NCBI RefSeq assembly: GCF_024448955.1
Contig: NZ_JAMOIH010000002.1
Coordinates: 124,001-188,000, forward strand
Source of the DNA: Stutzerimonas stutzeri
Lineage (GTDB): Bacteria; Pseudomonadota; Gammaproteobacteria; Pseudomonadales; Pseudomonadaceae
Direction: 5' to 3'
Length of the DNA stretch: 64,000 nt
Shown: positions 1-10,163 of the stretch, piece after piece
How the letters are laid out: each line of letters starts with the position of its first letter
Position numbering within the stretch: position 1 is the stretch's first letter
Position numbers and translations under genes: made by a program
Notes under the pieces: generated by a model
What the model was told of the DNA's origin: nothing
What the model saw: only the letters and a program-made list of their open reading frames with translations
Database searches by the model: none

Positions 1-510
1 CTGCTGCATTGGCTGGTTGCGATTGCCATGGTTGGATTGTTCGCGTTGGGTTACTGGATGGTCGGGCTGACCTACTACAGCAGCTGGTACCGTACGGCTC
101 CGGACATTCACAAAAGTGTCGGACTATTGCTGCTTGCTCTGATGGTGGTTCGGGTCATCTGGCGATTCGTCAGCGACGGCCCCGCTCCGTTGCAGAGCCA
201 TGGCCGTATGACACGTCTTGCGACGAAGGTAGGGCATGGCGTCCTCTATATCGGTTTGTTCGCCCTGATGATCTCCGGTTACCTGATTTCCACTGCCGAT
301 GGGCGACCAATCGGGGTGTTCGGTTGGTTCGAGGTGCCAGCGCTGATCACTTCGATTCCGAAACAGGAGGATATCGCCGGCCTGGTTCATGAATATCTGG
401 CCTGGGGCCTGCTGATCTTTTCCGGTCTGCATGCCCTAGCGGCACTCAAGCACCACTTCATCGATCGTGATCCGACTCTGAAACGGATGTTCGGCCGCGC
501 CGATGACTAA
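1..510 (+). CDS. Cytochrome b561 family protein (5' end outside window)
   Basis: The reading frame is open from the first base, giving L-L-H-W-L before the first internal ATG at 28, so the gene starts upstream of the window. The visible part is a membrane protein with about three remaining hydrophobic segments. It has histidines typical of b-type haem ligation ([22 protein letters not shown]) and the TADGRPI loop seen in bacterial cytochrome b561. Members pass electrons between quinol and periplasmic acceptors. It lies directly before a yceI gene; the b561-YceI pairing is common and suggests a shared isoprenoid or redox role. The two genes are almost contiguous, so co-transcription is likely. 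The family call is secure; the electron partner is unknown. Confidence 0.9.
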   Translation: MLHWLVAIAMVGLFALGYWMVGLTYYSSWYRTAPDIHKSVGLLLLALMVVRVIWRFVSDGPAPLQSHGRMTRLATKVGHGVLYIGLFALMISGYLISTADGRPIGVFGWFEVPALITSIPKQEDIAGLVHEYLAWGLLIFSGLHALAALKHHFIDRDPTLKRMFGRADD

Positions 511-532
511 TCTCACTCAAAGGAGAATTCCT

Positions 533-1108
533 ATGCTCACGAAAACCTTTGCTGCACTTGCCCTGGGTTCGATGCTTTTCGCTGGACAGGCGATGGCCGC
601 CGACTATGTGATCGATAAGGAAGGCCAGCATGCCTTCGTCAATTTCAAAATCAGCCACCTTGGCTACAGCTGGCTGTGGGGTACCTTCAAGGATTTCGAG
701 GGCAGCTTCAGCTTCGATGCCGCGCAGCCGGAAGCCAGTAAGGTCGAGGTGACTCTGCAGACCGCCAGCGTCGACTCGAACCATGCCGAGCGCGACAAGC
801 ACCTGCGCAGCGAAGACTTCCTCAATGTCTCCGAGCACCCGACCGCGACCTTCGAGTCCACTTTGGTGAAGTCGACCGGCGAAGGCACCGCCGATATCAC
901 GGGCGACCTGACCCTTAATGGCGTGACCAAGCCGGTCGTGATCGCTGCCAAGTTCATTGGTGAAGGTAAGGATCCATGGGGCGGCTATCGCGCCGGCTTC
1001 GAAGGCACCACGACGTTAAAACTGAAAGATTTCGACATCAAGATGGACCTGGGGCCGGCATCGCAGACCGTGGATCTGATCATCTCGGTCGAAGGTGTTC
1101 GTCAGTAA
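533..1108 (+). CDS. yceI: YceI family periplasmic isoprenoid-binding-like protein
   Basis: A 191-residue protein with a signal peptide ending near A-M-A and a mature YceI lipocalin-like barrel. Family hallmarks are visible: [20 protein letters not shown] near the start, the acidic SEDFLNV stretch in the middle, and [12 protein letters not shown]. The family binds long-chain isoprenoids such as ubiquinone in the periplasm. I chose the ATG at 533 because it follows an AAGGAG ribosome site and opens the signal peptide; an earlier start at 503 adds ten unlikely residues. It follows the cytochrome b561 gene by about 20 bases and ends before a clear terminator, so the two probably form a complete operon. 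Confidence 0.93.
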   Translation: MLTKTFAALALGSMLFAGQAMAADYVIDKEGQHAFVNFKISHLGYSWLWGTFKDFEGSFSFDAAQPEASKVEVTLQTASVDSNHAERDKHLRSEDFLNVSEHPTATFESTLVKSTGEGTADITGDLTLNGVTKPVVIAAKFIGEGKDPWGGYRAGFEGTTTLKLKDFDIKMDLGPASQTVDLIISVEGVRQ

Positions 1109-1126
1109 TAGAACACGTGTAAAACC

Positions 1127-1155
1127 ACGCCGGCGCAAGCCGGCGTTTTGCTTTT
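1127..1155 (+). terminator. Rho-independent terminator after yceI
   Basis: A perfect 8-bp GC-rich stem (ACGCCGGC/GCCGGCGT) closes a GCAA tetraloop and is followed by a T-rich tail. It sits 18 bases after the yceI stop and separates that unit from the efflux operon. Confidence 0.85.
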
Positions 1156-1236
1156 CGGCCAGCGGGCGGGGCGGCTGAAAGCAGGTTGCAGATGCCTTCT
1201 ATGGGCTGCTGTAGCCGGGGTTAAAGCGCTATCGGC

Positions 1237-1266
1237 TATTTACAAACAGTCGTGCATGTAAGTATA
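1237..1266 (+). promoter_or_regulatory. TtgR-like operator and promoter region of the RND efflux operon
   Basis: The stretch TATTTACAAACA...TGTAAGTATA contains an inverted repeat TTACA-N12-TGTAA (1240-1244 and 1257-1261). From memory it closely matches the operator bound by the TetR-family repressor TtgR upstream of ttgA in Pseudomonas putida, where it overlaps the promoter. It lies about 75 bases before the ttgA-like start codon. No TetR or MarR regulator gene is present beside it, so the repressor, if kept, is encoded elsewhere. The match to the P. putida site is recalled, not computed. Confidence 0.72.
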
Positions 1267-1341
1267 TTTGCCGCATTCTGCCATCATTATCTGGCCCAGG
1301 GGCGCCCGCTTCCCTGGTTTGCCTGTTCAACGAGGTTCCCA

Positions 1342-2469
1342 ATGTCCATCAAGTCGGCCAGCGCTGCACTGATCTCTCTTTTCGCCGTGGCAACACTGCT
1401 CGTAGGCTGCCAGGACGAACAGGCAGCGGCACCCGCCGCGCAGGAGACGCCTCAAGTCGGAGTGGTGACGCTCGAGGCCGAGTCTTTTGCGCTGACTACC
1501 GAACTGCCCGGTCGGGCTCAACCCTATCGCATCGCTGAAGTTCGACCTCAGGTAGATGGGATCATTCAGAAGCGCTTGTTCACCGAGGGCCGTGACGTCA
1601 AGGCCGGGCAGCAGCTCTACCAAATCGATGATTCGGTTTATCAGGCTGCATACAAGAGCGCCCAGGCCAGCCTGGCCTCGGCCAAGTCGCTATCCGATCG
1701 CTACGCGTTGCTGGTCGAAGAGCAGGCGGTGAGCAAGCAGGCTTACGACGAGGCGCGCGCGACCAGTCTGCAAGCCGAAGCCAATCTCGAACAGGCGCGC
1801 ATCAATCTTCGCTATACAAAGGTGCTGGCTCCGATTTCGGGACGCATAGGCCGCTCGGCTGTTACTGAGGGTGCGCTGGTGAATAATGGCCAGGCTCAGG
1901 AGATGGCGATCATCCAGCAACTGGATCCCATCTATGTCGATGTGACGCAGCCGGCCCGGGAACTGCTCAACCTGCGCCGCGACCTGGCGGAAGGCCGGCT
2001 GGAAAAGGCCGGTGAGAACGCCGCCAAGGTGACCTTGATGCTTGAAGACGGCACCGAGTACGGCCACGAAGGTACGCTCGAATTCTCGGAAGTATCCGTG
2101 GATGCCGGCACTGGTTCCGTGGTGCTTCGCGCCGTGTTCCCCAATCCCGACAAGGTGCTGCTGCCCGGCATGTTCGTCCATGCGCAACTGGTCGCTGGGG
2201 TGAAAAGCGAAGCCATTCTGGCGCCGCAGCAGGGTATTACCCGTACCCCTAGCGGTAATGCAACGGCATTGGTCGTCAATGCGGACAATAAAGTCGAGCT
2301 TCGCCAGGTCGTGACTTCTCGTACCGTTGGTAATCGCTGGCTGATCAATGAAGGATTGAATGCCGGAGATCGCCTGATCACCGAGGGGCTGCAGTTCATT
2401 CAGCCTGGTATCGAAGTCAAGGCCGTGCCGGCTTCAAACGTTGCGTCTGCCCAGCCACAAGCCCAGTAA
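1342..2469 (+). CDS. ttgA: RND efflux periplasmic adaptor (TtgA/MexA type)
   Basis: A 375-residue membrane fusion protein linking the inner-membrane pump and outer-membrane channel of a tripartite multidrug exporter. The N-terminus has a lipoprotein signal ending in LVGC, so the mature protein is lipid-anchored in the periplasm. The adaptor layout follows: a lipoyl half (RVAEVRPQVDG-like segment), an alpha-helical hairpin around residues 95-145, the second lipoyl half (LRYTKVLAPISGRIG), then beta-barrel and membrane-proximal domains. I chose the ATG at 1342 because it opens the lipoprotein signal; a longer frame from a GTG at 1252 begins inside the operator. The pump gene starts 24 bases downstream. 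TtgA and MexA are close relatives, so the symbol is by similarity plus the operator match. Confidence 0.93.
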   Translation: MSIKSASAALISLFAVATLLVGCQDEQAAAPAAQETPQVGVVTLEAESFALTTELPGRAQPYRIAEVRPQVDGIIQKRLFTEGRDVKAGQQLYQIDDSVYQAAYKSAQASLASAKSLSDRYALLVEEQAVSKQAYDEARATSLQAEANLEQARINLRYTKVLAPISGRIGRSAVTEGALVNNGQAQEMAIIQQLDPIYVDVTQPARELLNLRRDLAEGRLEKAGENAAKVTLMLEDGTEYGHEGTLEFSEVSVDAGTGSVVLRAVFPNPDKVLLPGMFVHAQLVAGVKSEAILAPQQGITRTPSGNATALVVNADNKVELRQVVTSRTVGNRWLINEGLNAGDRLITEGLQFIQPGIEVKAVPASNVASAQPQAQ

Positions 2470-2493
2470 GGCTGAGCCAAGGATTATCACCTA

Positions 2494-5400
2494 ATGTCCA
2501 GATTCTTTATCGATCGTCCCATCTTCGCCTGGGTAATTGCCCTGGTGATCATGCTCGCCGGGGGGCTGGCGATCCTGGGTCTTCCGGTCAACCAGTACCC
2601 CAGCATTGCTCCACCTGCGGTCGGCATTTCCGTGAGCTATCCCGGCGCCTCGGCACAGACGGTCCAGGACACCGTGGTGCAGGTCATCGAACAGCAGATG
2701 AATGGTATCGACGGTCTGCGCTACATCTCCTCGGAGAGCAACTCCGACGGCAGCATGACGATCACCATTACCTTCAACCAGGGCACCGATCCGGACATCG
2801 CCCAGGTTCAGGTGCAGAACAAACTGCAGCTCGCCACGCCCCTGCTGCCGCAGGAAGTCCAGCAGCAGGGCATCCGCGTCACCAAGGCCGTTCGAAACTT
2901 CCTGATGGTGGTCGGCGTCGTCTCGGCGGACGGCAGCATGAACCAGAGCGACCTGGCCGACTATATCGTCTCCAACATCCAGGACCCATTGTCGCGTACC
3001 AACGGGGTGGGTGACTTCCAGGTGTTCGGTTCGCAGTACGCCATGCGCATCTGGCTGGATCCGGCCAAGCTGAACAACTTCCAGCTCACGCCGACCGACG
3101 TCGCCAATGCGATCCGCACCCAGAACGTACAGGTCTCCGCCGGCCAATTTGGTGGGTTGCCAGCGGTCCCTGGGCAGCAACTGAGCGCTACCATCATCGG
3201 CAAGACGCGTCTGCAGACGCCCGAGCAGTTCCGCGAAATTCTGCTGAAGGTCAACGGCGACGGTTCCCAGGTACGCCTGAAGGATGTCGCCAGGGTCGAG
3301 CTGGGCGCCGAACGCGCGGCCATCACGGCGCTTTACAATGGCATGCCGGCTGCGGGCATCGGCATCAAACTGGCCACCGGTGCCAACGCGCTGGATACTG
3401 CCAAAGCGGTACGCCAGACCATCAGTGATTTGCAACCGTTCTTCCCCGCGGGGATGGAAATCGTCTATCCGTACGACACCTCCCCGGTAGTCTCGACATC
3501 CATTACCAACGTGGTGCACACCCTGTTCGAAGCCATCGCGCTGGTGTTCTTGGTGATGTATCTGTTCCTGCAGAATTTCCGCGCGACGCTGATTCCGACG
3601 CTGGCGGTGCCCGTGGTACTGCTGGGTACGTTCGGCCTGCTGGCCGTGTTCGGCTTCAGCGTTAACACCCTGACCATGTTCGCCATGGTCCTGGCGATCG
3701 GCCTATTGGTGGACGATGCCATCGTCGTGGTGGAAAACGTCGAACGGGTAATGGCCGAAGAGGGGCTGTCGCCGCTGGAAGCGACACGCAAATCCATGGG
3801 CCAGATCCAGGGCGCGCTGATCGGTATCGGTCTGGTCCTTTCGGCCGTGTTCCTGCCGATGGCCTTCTTTGGCGGCTCTACGGGCGTCATTTACCGACAG
3901 TTCTCGATCACCATCGCCTCCGCGATGACCCTGTCGGTACTGGTTGCGCTGATTTTCACTCCAGCGCTTTGCGCGACCATGCTCAAGCCGATCGAGAAAG
4001 GCCACCATCACGAAAAGCGCGGCTTCTTCGGCTGGTTCAATCGCACCTTCGATCGCGGCGTGAATCGCTACGAGAAGGGCGTTGTATCCGTACTGAAGCG
4101 CAAGATCCCCTTCATCATCATTTATCTGGTCATCGTTGCGGCGCTGGCGGTGCTGTTCAGCCGGCTGCCCAGCTCGTTCCTGCCAGACGAAGATCAGGGC
4201 GTATTGTTTGCCCAGGTTCAGACACCCGTGGGTTCGACGGCTGAGCGTACCCAGAAGACCGTAGATGCGATGCGTGAGTATCTGCTGACCGAAGAGAGCG
4301 ATGTGGTCAACTCGGTATTTACCGTCACCGGCTTCAACTTCGCCGGTCGCGGACAGAACTCGGCGCTGGCGTTCATCGGGCTCAAGCCTTGGGACGAGCG
4401 TCCAGACGCTGAAGACAGCGTTTTTGCTCTGGCGCAGCGGGCCCAGCAGCATTTCGCCATTTATCGTGATGCACAGGTGTTCGCCTTCGCGCCGCCTGCG
4501 GTCATGGAACTTGGCAATGCCACCGGCTTCAACTTCTTCCTTCAGGACCGTGCCGGTCTCGGTCATGACGCTCTGATGGATGCGCGCAATCAGTTCCTCG
4601 GGATGGCGGCGCAGAGCTCGGTGCTGCAAGCGGTACGCCCGAACGGCCTGAACGACGAGCCCCAGTATCAGCTGCTGATAGATGACGAGAAGGCCCGGAC
4701 GCTGGGTATCTCCCTGGACCAGATCAACAGTGCACTGTCGATTGGCTGGGGGTCGAGCTATGTCAACGACTTCATCGATCGCGGTCGGGTGAAGAAGGTC
4801 TACATGCAGGGTGCGGCGCCTTCGCGTATGGGGCCGGAGGACTTCGACAAGTGGTTCGTGCGCAACGATCAAGGCGAAATGGTACCGTTCAGCGCGTTCG
4901 GCAGCGGCAAATGGGTTTATGGCTCGCCAAAGCTGTCGCGCTACAACGGCGTTTCGGCGATGGAAATCCTCGGTGAGGCGGCGCCGGGCTACAGTACGGG
5001 TGATGCGATGGCCGAGGTCGAGCGCATCGCGCAGCAGCTGCCGCCGGGTGTAGGTGTGTCCTGGACGGGGCTGTCCTATGAGGAGCGCCTCTCCGGCGAT
5101 CAGGCGCCGGCGCTCTATGCCTTGTCCCTGCTGGTGGTGTTCCTCTGTCTGGCGGCGCTCTATGAAAGCTGGTCGATTCCGTTCGCGGTGATGCTGGTGG
5201 TGCCGCTGGGTGTCATCGGTGCGCTGCTTGCGACCTTGGGCCGCGGCTTGTCCAATGACGTGTTCTTCCAGGTAGGTCTGCTGACGACCATCGGTCTGAC
5301 CGCGAAGAACGCGATTCTGATCGTCGAGTTCGCCAAGGATCTGCACGAACAAGGCATGAGCCGCTTCGATGCGGCGGTCCAGGCATGCCGCATGCGTCTG

Positions 5401-5631
5401 CGCCCAATCATCATGACCTCGCTGGCCTTCACCCTTGGCGTGGTACCGCTGGCGTTGGCGAGCGGCGCGGGCGCTGGCAGCTCGCATGCCATCGGTACGG
5501 GCGTCATCGGCGGCATGGTGACGGCCACGGTGCTGGTCATTTTCTGGGTGCCGCTGTTCTATGTTCTGGTGTCTTCACTGGGCGAGCGTAAAAAAAACGC
5601 CATTGAAGAACCGAAGGGAGATGCGCAATGA
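2494..5631 (+). CDS. ttgB: RND multidrug efflux pump, inner-membrane transporter (TtgB/MexB type)
   Basis: A 1045-residue HAE1-family proton/drug antiporter of the usual length. It begins with the typical [14 protein letters not shown] start, has twelve expected membrane segments and two large periplasmic loops. The proton-relay pair of aspartates lies in [16 protein letters not shown] near residue 407. The C-terminal repeat keeps [16 protein letters not shown]. It exports hydrophobic drugs, solvents and other toxic compounds with its adaptor and outer-membrane partner. The stop codon overlaps the start of the channel gene by four bases, indicating translational coupling. Confident for the family; the exact substrate range cannot be read from the sequence. 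Confidence 0.96.
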   Translation: MSRFFIDRPIFAWVIALVIMLAGGLAILGLPVNQYPSIAPPAVGISVSYPGASAQTVQDTVVQVIEQQMNGIDGLRYISSESNSDGSMTITITFNQGTDPDIAQVQVQNKLQLATPLLPQEVQQQGIRVTKAVRNFLMVVGVVSADGSMNQSDLADYIVSNIQDPLSRTNGVGDFQVFGSQYAMRIWLDPAKLNNFQLTPTDVANAIRTQNVQVSAGQFGGLPAVPGQQLSATIIGKTRLQTPEQFREILLKVNGDGSQVRLKDVARVELGAERAAITALYNGMPAAGIGIKLATGANALDTAKAVRQTISDLQPFFPAGMEIVYPYDTSPVVSTSITNVVHTLFEAIALVFLVMYLFLQNFRATLIPTLAVPVVLLGTFGLLAVFGFSVNTLTMFAMVLAIGLLVDDAIVVVENVERVMAEEGLSPLEATRKSMGQIQGALIGIGLVLSAVFLPMAFFGGSTGVIYRQFSITIASAMTLSVLVALIFTPALCATMLKPIEKGHHHEKRGFFGWFNRTFDRGVNRYEKGVVSVLKRKIPFIIIYLVIVAALAVLFSRLPSSFLPDEDQGVLFAQVQTPVGSTAERTQKTVDAMREYLLTEESDVVNSVFTVTGFNFAGRGQNSALAFIGLKPWDERPDAEDSVFALAQRAQQHFAIYRDAQVFAFAPPAVMELGNATGFNFFLQDRAGLGHDALMDARNQFLGMAAQSSVLQAVRPNGLNDEPQYQLLIDDEKARTLGISLDQINSALSIGWGSSYVNDFIDRGRVKKVYMQGAAPSRMGPEDFDKWFVRNDQGEMVPFSAFGSGKWVYGSPKLSRYNGVSAMEILGEAAPGYSTGDAMAEVERIAQQLPPGVGVSWTGLSYEERLSGDQAPALYALSLLVVFLCLAALYESWSIPFAVMLVVPLGVIGALLATLGRGLSNDVFFQVGLLTTIGLTAKNAILIVEFAKDLHEQGMSRFDAAVQACRMRLRPIIMTSLAFTLGVVPLALASGAGAGSSHAIGTGVIGGMVTATVLVIFWVPLFYVLVSSLGERKKNAIEEPKGDAQ

Positions 5632-7055
5632 ATAAGTCGGTACTGACTTTGGCACTGCTGGCTGCGCTTAGCGGATGCTCGTTGATTCCCGAATACCAGC
5701 GCCCTGATGCGCCCACGGCGGCCAGCTGGCCGGAAGGCCAGGCCTATGAGGGCACATCTGCTGCGACCCAGGAGCAGATCAATCTGGGCTGGGAAGCGTT
5801 TTTCCGCGATCCCGCGTTGCGCCAGCTGATCGAAGTGGCGCTGGAAAATAACCGTGATCTACGGGTCGCGGCACTTAACGTCGACGCCTATCGCGCGTTG
5901 TATCGCATCCAGCGCGCCGATCTGCTGCCGCTGGTAAGTGCCGACGGTAGCGGCAGTCGCACCCGTACACCTGGCGATCTTAACCAGACCGGGCAGAGCG
6001 GCATCAGCAGTCAATACAGCGCGACGTTCGGCGTCTCCTGGGAGCTGGATCTGTTTGGCCGTCTCGACAGCCTGCGTGAGCAGGCGCTGCAGGAATATTT
6101 CGCGACCGAAGCGGCGCAGCGCAGCACGCAGATCAGCCTGATCGCCAGTGTCGCCAACGCCTGGTTGACCCTGCAGGCTGATCAAGCCCTGCTTCAAGTC
6201 AGCCGCGACACGCTGAAGACCTACGAGCAGAGCTTCGGATTGACGCAGCACAGCTTCGATGTGGGCGTCGCTTCGGCACTTGAGCTCAGCCAGGCCCGCA
6301 GTGCGGTGGATACGGCGCGGGTGCGCATCGAACAGTACACCCGCCAGGTCGCTCAGGACCGTAACGCGCTGACCCTACTTCTCGGTCAGAACATCCCCGC
6401 CGGCCTTCCGGCTGCCGGCGATCTGGAGCGCGAGCAACTGGCGGTGCTGCCAATCGGCCTGCCTTCCGACCTGCTCAACAAGCGTCCCGACATCATTCAG
6501 GCCGAGCGTCAGCTCAGGGCGGCAAATGCGAATATTGGCGCGGCCCGAGCGGCGTTTTTTCCGCGTATCAGCCTGACCGGCGCGGCGGGTACGGCGAGCA
6601 GCGAGCTATCCGGCTTGTTTGATGGTGGCTCCAGCTATTGGACCTTCTCGCCGAGCATCAGCGTGCCCATCTTCAATGCCGGGCAGCTGCGCGCCAATCT
6701 CGATTACGCGGAAATCAGCCGTAACATCCAAGTCGCACAGTACGAGACGGCCATCCAGACCGCATTTCGTGAGGTGTCCGACGGCTTGGCCGCCCAGGCG
6801 ACCTATACCCGCCAGGTCCAGGCTCAGCGTGACTTACTGGATACCAGTGAAGATTATTTCCGCCTGGCCGAACGACGTTACCGCACCGGCGTGGATAGCT
6901 ACCTGACCTTGCTCGACGCTCAGCGCCAGCTGTTCGACGTGCAGCAGCAGTACATCGCTGATCGTCTGGCGCAGATGATCAGTGAGGTCAATCTGTTCAA
7001 GGCATTGGGTGGCGGTTGGGACGTGCAAGCCGAGCCGATTCCCGGCGAACGCTGA
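5628..7055 (+). CDS. ttgC: Outer-membrane efflux channel (TtgC/OprM type)
   Basis: A 475-residue outer-membrane factor of the NodT/OprM family, completing the tripartite pump. The signal peptide ends in a lipobox (LSGCS), so it is a lipid-anchored trimeric beta-barrel with a long periplasmic alpha tunnel. Both repeats of the family are visible, including [16 protein letters not shown] near the start, [29 protein letters not shown] in two-thirds position and [17 protein letters not shown] near the end. The start overlaps the pump gene stop (ATGA). A strong terminator follows, so the operon is exactly three genes. Confidence 0.95.
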   Translation: MNKSVLTLALLAALSGCSLIPEYQRPDAPTAASWPEGQAYEGTSAATQEQINLGWEAFFRDPALRQLIEVALENNRDLRVAALNVDAYRALYRIQRADLLPLVSADGSGSRTRTPGDLNQTGQSGISSQYSATFGVSWELDLFGRLDSLREQALQEYFATEAAQRSTQISLIASVANAWLTLQADQALLQVSRDTLKTYEQSFGLTQHSFDVGVASALELSQARSAVDTARVRIEQYTRQVAQDRNALTLLLGQNIPAGLPAAGDLEREQLAVLPIGLPSDLLNKRPDIIQAERQLRAANANIGAARAAFFPRISLTGAAGTASSELSGLFDGGSSYWTFSPSISVPIFNAGQLRANLDYAEISRNIQVAQYETAIQTAFREVSDGLAAQATYTRQVQAQRDLLDTSEDYFRLAERRYRTGVDSYLTLLDAQRQLFDVQQQYIADRLAQMISEVNLFKALGGGWDVQAEPIPGER

Positions 7056-7105
7056 TCGTCTTCGGTGGGCGCCAGCGCCCGCCGCACACCTACCCACTGC
7101 TGTAC

Positions 7106-7143
7106 AAACAAGAACGCCGCCCCGAAGGGCGGCGTTCTTGTTT
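7106..7143. terminator. Bidirectional terminator between the efflux operon and rhlE
   Basis: A long near-perfect stem (AAACAAGAACGCCGCC paired with GGCGGCGTTCTTGTTT) lies between two convergent genes. T-rich ends on both strands allow it to stop transcription from ttgC and from rhlE. Confidence 0.88.
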
Positions 7144-7154
7144 AGCGTCCCGAA

Positions 7155-8972
7155 TCAGCGATTGCGGGTCAGCAACGCTGGCTTCTCGCCGCGGGGCTTT
7201 GTCGGAAGCTGATCCAGTTGCTCCACGCTTGGCAATCGATCGAGTTTCGATTCCTTATGGATGATCACTGGCTGCTTTTCCTTCGGCTTGGCCGCGACAT
7301 CCTGACGGGCGCGGCTATCGTTGTCGATCCGACGTCCTTCGTTCTTGCGTCGTGGTTGACCGTCGCCGCGGGGTTGGCCTGGCTTCCGTTTGCCTTTGCC
7401 GGCGCCGCCTGGCGAGCCCGCACCGCCCCCGCGCGGACCTGCCGCAGCGCGGGGTTGGCCGGCACCGGGTTGCGCGGGAGCGCCCGGGCGACGGCCACGG
7501 CCCTGCTTGTTCTGGTAAGGGCTGACGTAATCGACGCGATTGCCGAAGTTGTCCAGCTCGTCATCGAGAAACACTTCTGGATCACGGTCACTGGGCAGGC
7601 GCGGAGGACGACTGGGACGACTGGCCGGTGCCGCGGCGGCACTTTCTGCCGTCGAGCCCTGTTTGGCATTGCGCGGTTTGTTCCGGTCGCGGCGGTTACG
7701 CTCGCGCTCTTTTGGCTCGGCACCCGCATCAGCGGCCTTGGCTGCACGTGGCTTGCGCTCGTTGTTGCGCGCCGGTCGCGGCTGACGTGCTTCGCGCACT
7801 TCGGGTTTCTCGGCCTCGATGGTGCTGGCGTCGAAGCCCATCAGGTCGCCATCAGGGATTTTCTGCTTGGTCATCCGCTCGATGCCCTTGAGCAGCTTTT
7901 CCTCGTCCGGAGCCACCAGCGAAATGGCCTCACCGCTGCGCCCGGCGCGGCCGGTACGGCCGATGCGGTGTACGTAATCTTCCTCGACGTTGGGCAGCTC
8001 GAAGTTGACCACGTGCGGCAGCTGATCGATATCCAGGCCGCGCGCGGCGATATCGGTGGCGACCAGGATTCTTACCTGATTGGCTTTGAAGTCGGCCAGC
8101 GCCTTGGTCCGGGCGTTCTGGCTCTTGTTGCCGTGTATCGCGACGGCCGGAAGACCATGCTTATCAAGGTATTCGGCAAGGCGGTTGGCGCCATGCTTGG
8201 TGCGGGTGAATACCAATACCTGTTCCCAGGCGCCCTGAGTGATCAGGTGCGCAAGCAACGCGCGCTTGTGGCTGGAGGCGATGCGGAACACGCGTTGCTC
8301 GATGCGCTCGACTGTGGTGTTCGGCGGCGTGACCTCGATGCGCTCCGGCTCGTGCAGCAGCTTGCCGGCCAGGTCGGTGATGTCCTTGGAGAAGGTTGCC
8401 GAGAACAGCAGGTTCTGCCGCTTGGTGGGCAGCTTGGCCAGCACCTTCTTGACGTCATGGATGAAGCCCATGTCGAGCATGCGGTCGGCTTCATCGAGGA
8501 CGAGTATTTCCACGTGGCCGAGATCAACGGCCTTCTGGTTGGCCAGATCGAGCAGGCGACCCGGACAAGCCACGAGCACGTCGAGGCCCTTGGCGATGGC
8601 CTGGACCTGCGGATTCATGCCGACGCCACCGAAGATCACTGCGCTTTTCAGCGGCAGATCGCGGGCGTAGACCTTGAAGCTGTCGTGTACTTGCGCCGCG
8701 AGTTCGCGGGTGGGTGTCAGCACCAGCACGCGCGGCTGGCGCGGGCCGTGGCGGTGTTCCCGGTCTGGATGACCGCCGGGGAACAGCAATTCAAGTACAG
8801 GAAGGGCGAACCCACCGGTCTTACCGGTGCCTGTCTGTGCGGCGACCATTAGGTCGCGTCGTTGCAACACGGCGGGAATGGCCCGCTGTTGCACTGGTGT
8901 AGGCTGGGTATAGCCAGCGGCCTCGACGGCACCGGCTAAAGCCTCGGAGAGACCGAGGGAAGCAAAGGACAT
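7155..8972 (-). CDS. rhlE: DEAD-box ATP-dependent RNA helicase, RhlE type
   Basis: A 605-residue superfamily 2 RNA helicase. The catalytic core (about residues 1-375) shows the Q motif ([14 protein letters not shown]), motif [15 protein letters not shown], motif II DEAD, SAT and the C-terminal [11 protein letters not shown]. It unwinds short RNA duplexes in ribosome assembly and RNA decay. A roughly 230-residue low-complexity tail rich in Arg, Gly, Pro and Lys follows; such tails bind RNA and can promote condensates, and this one is long. The start [12 protein letters not shown] matches RhlE proteins. It is a single-gene unit sharing a terminator with the efflux operon. Confidence 0.94.
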   Translation of the reverse strand: MSFASLGLSEALAGAVEAAGYTQPTPVQQRAIPAVLQRRDLMVAAQTGTGKTGGFALPVLELLFPGGHPDREHRHGPRQPRVLVLTPTRELAAQVHDSFKVYARDLPLKSAVIFGGVGMNPQVQAIAKGLDVLVACPGRLLDLANQKAVDLGHVEILVLDEADRMLDMGFIHDVKKVLAKLPTKRQNLLFSATFSKDITDLAGKLLHEPERIEVTPPNTTVERIEQRVFRIASSHKRALLAHLITQGAWEQVLVFTRTKHGANRLAEYLDKHGLPAVAIHGNKSQNARTKALADFKANQVRILVATDIAARGLDIDQLPHVVNFELPNVEEDYVHRIGRTGRAGRSGEAISLVAPDEEKLLKGIERMTKQKIPDGDLMGFDASTIEAEKPEVREARQPRPARNNERKPRAAKAADAGAEPKERERNRRDRNKPRNAKQGSTAESAAAAPASRPSRPPRLPSDRDPEVFLDDELDNFGNRVDYVSPYQNKQGRGRRPGAPAQPGAGQPRAAAGPRGGGAGSPGGAGKGKRKPGQPRGDGQPRRKNEGRRIDNDSRARQDVAAKPKEKQPVIIHKESKLDRLPSVEQLDQLPTKPRGEKPALLTRNR

Positions 8973-9172
8973 GAGTAATCCTGTCTTGTAGAGGGCGAAG
9001 CCCCGGGATGGTCATGCCTGGCCCGAATCGCGACTGGCGTGCGATCCCGTCCGGTCCTGTCGCATTTGGGAGAATGCCGACATCCGGACGTAAGCCTGGC
9101 GGAAACGCGGAGTATAACAGAGCTTGTTAACGCCGCATTGGTGGGACAGTGTGGCAGTTCGCAGGTTCATTG

Positions 9173-9201
9173 GCCAGCTCCCTGTTTCGCAGGGAGCTGG
9201 C
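9173..9201 (-). terminator. Hairpin just after metF
   Basis: A perfect 11-bp stem GCCAGCTCCCT/AGGGAGCTGGC with a 7-base loop lies eight bases beyond the metF stop. It lacks a clear T tract on the minus strand, so it may be a weak terminator or an RNA 3'-end stabiliser. Confidence 0.55.
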
Positions 9202-9208
9202 GAAGTGA

Positions 9209-10060
9209 TCAGCGGGACAGCCCGAGGTTGTCCCAGATCGCCAGGCTCGGCTCGGCCTGGTTCAGCGTGTAGAAGTGCAGACCCGGCGCGCCGCCAGCGA
9301 GCAGCTTCTCGGACATCTCGCTGATGACCTGCTCGCCGAAGGCCTGGATGCTGGGCATGTCGTCACCATAGGACTCCAGCTGCTTACGCACCCAGCGCGG
9401 GATTTCCGCGCCGCAGGCGTCGGAGAAGCGCGCCAGTTTGCTGTAGTTGGTGATCGGCATGATGCCCGGCACGATCGGCGTTTCCACACCCAGCTTGCGC
9501 ACCCGCTCGACGAAGTAGAAGTAGCAGTCGGCGTTGAAGAAGTACTGTGTGATGGCGCTGCTGGCGCCAGCCTGAGCCTTGCGTACGAAGTTGGCCAGAT
9601 CGTCCTCGAAATTGCGCGCCTGCGGATGCATTTCCGGATAAGCGGCGATTTCGATATGGAAGTGATCGCCCGTCTCGGCGCGAATGAATTCCACCAGCTC
9701 GTTGGCGTAGCGCAGCTCGCCGCTGGCCATGCCCATGCCGGACGGCAGGTCGCCCCGTAGCGCGACGATGCGTTTGATGCCTGCTTCCTTGTAGAGATTC
9801 AGCAGCTCGCGCAGCTCCTGCTTGCTGTCGCCCACGCAGGACAGGTGCGGCGCGGTCGGAACCCTCACCTCGCCGTCGAGCTGCAATACGGTGCTCAGCG
9901 TGCGATCGCGGGTCGAGCCGCCAGCGCCATAGGTGCAGGAGAAGAAGTCCGGCTTGTACTCGGCCAGCCGGCGTGCGGTGGCCAGCAGTTTTTCGTGCCC
10001 GGCATCGGTCTTGGTGGGGAAGAACTCGAAGCTGATGGAGGGGCGATTCAGAGAAGTCAT
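9209..10060 (-). CDS. metF: 5,10-methylenetetrahydrofolate reductase
   Basis: A 283-residue FAD enzyme that reduces methylene-THF to methyl-THF, the methyl donor for methionine synthesis. The length fits the bacterial catalytic-only form. Typical segments are SFEFFPTKT at the N-terminus, SCTYGAGGSTRDRT, LRGD, FQTQYFFNAD-like ITQYFFNADCY and PGIMPITNYSKLARF. The gene follows ahcY on the same strand with about 100 bases between, a gap occupied by a heptad inverted repeat. The pairing ahcY-metF places methyl-group supply under the SAH riboswitch upstream of ahcY, unless the repeat acts as a terminator or processing site between the two. Confidence 0.96.
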   Translation of the reverse strand: MTSLNRPSISFEFFPTKTDAGHEKLLATARRLAEYKPDFFSCTYGAGGSTRDRTLSTVLQLDGEVRVPTAPHLSCVGDSKQELRELLNLYKEAGIKRIVALRGDLPSGMGMASGELRYANELVEFIRAETGDHFHIEIAAYPEMHPQARNFEDDLANFVRKAQAGASSAITQYFFNADCYFYFVERVRKLGVETPIVPGIMPITNYSKLARFSDACGAEIPRWVRKQLESYGDDMPSIQAFGEQVISEMSEKLLAGGAPGLHFYTLNQAEPSLAIWDNLGLSR

Positions 10061-10067
10061 TTATTTT

Positions 10068-10163
10068 TACCAAGCTTGAAGCTTGAAGCCTGAAGCTGGA
10101 AGCCAAAGCAGCAGCGGGAACTCCCCGACTGCTTCTGACTTCCAGCTTTCCAGCTTCCAGCTA
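10068..10163. repeat. Heptad inverted repeat, copy 1 (metF-ahcY gap)
   Basis: The left arm is built from seven-base units AAGCTTG, AAGCTTG, AAGCCTG, AAGCTGG, AAGCC. The right arm carries the complement, CTTCCAGC-type units, ending just before the ahcY stop. The arms can fold into a long imperfect hairpin. The same family occurs at 27450-27597 and 41644-41711. Confidence 0.75.

Noticed and set aside
1252..1341. Upstream GTG start extending the adaptor protein by 30 residues
   Set aside because: The extension begins inside the operator and would bury the lipoprotein signal that starts at 1342.
3703..5487. Long open frame antisense to the RND pump gene (594 codons)
   Set aside because: It is a shadow of high-GC codon use on the opposite strand; composition is rich in Arg, His and Gln and no family motif is visible.
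7218..8852. Open frame of 544 codons antisense to rhlE
   Set aside because: The DEAD-box motifs on the other strand are unmistakable and this frame has none.
10068..10163. CRISPR-like array
   Set aside because: Units are seven bases long, adjacent without spacers, and form an inverted rather than direct array.
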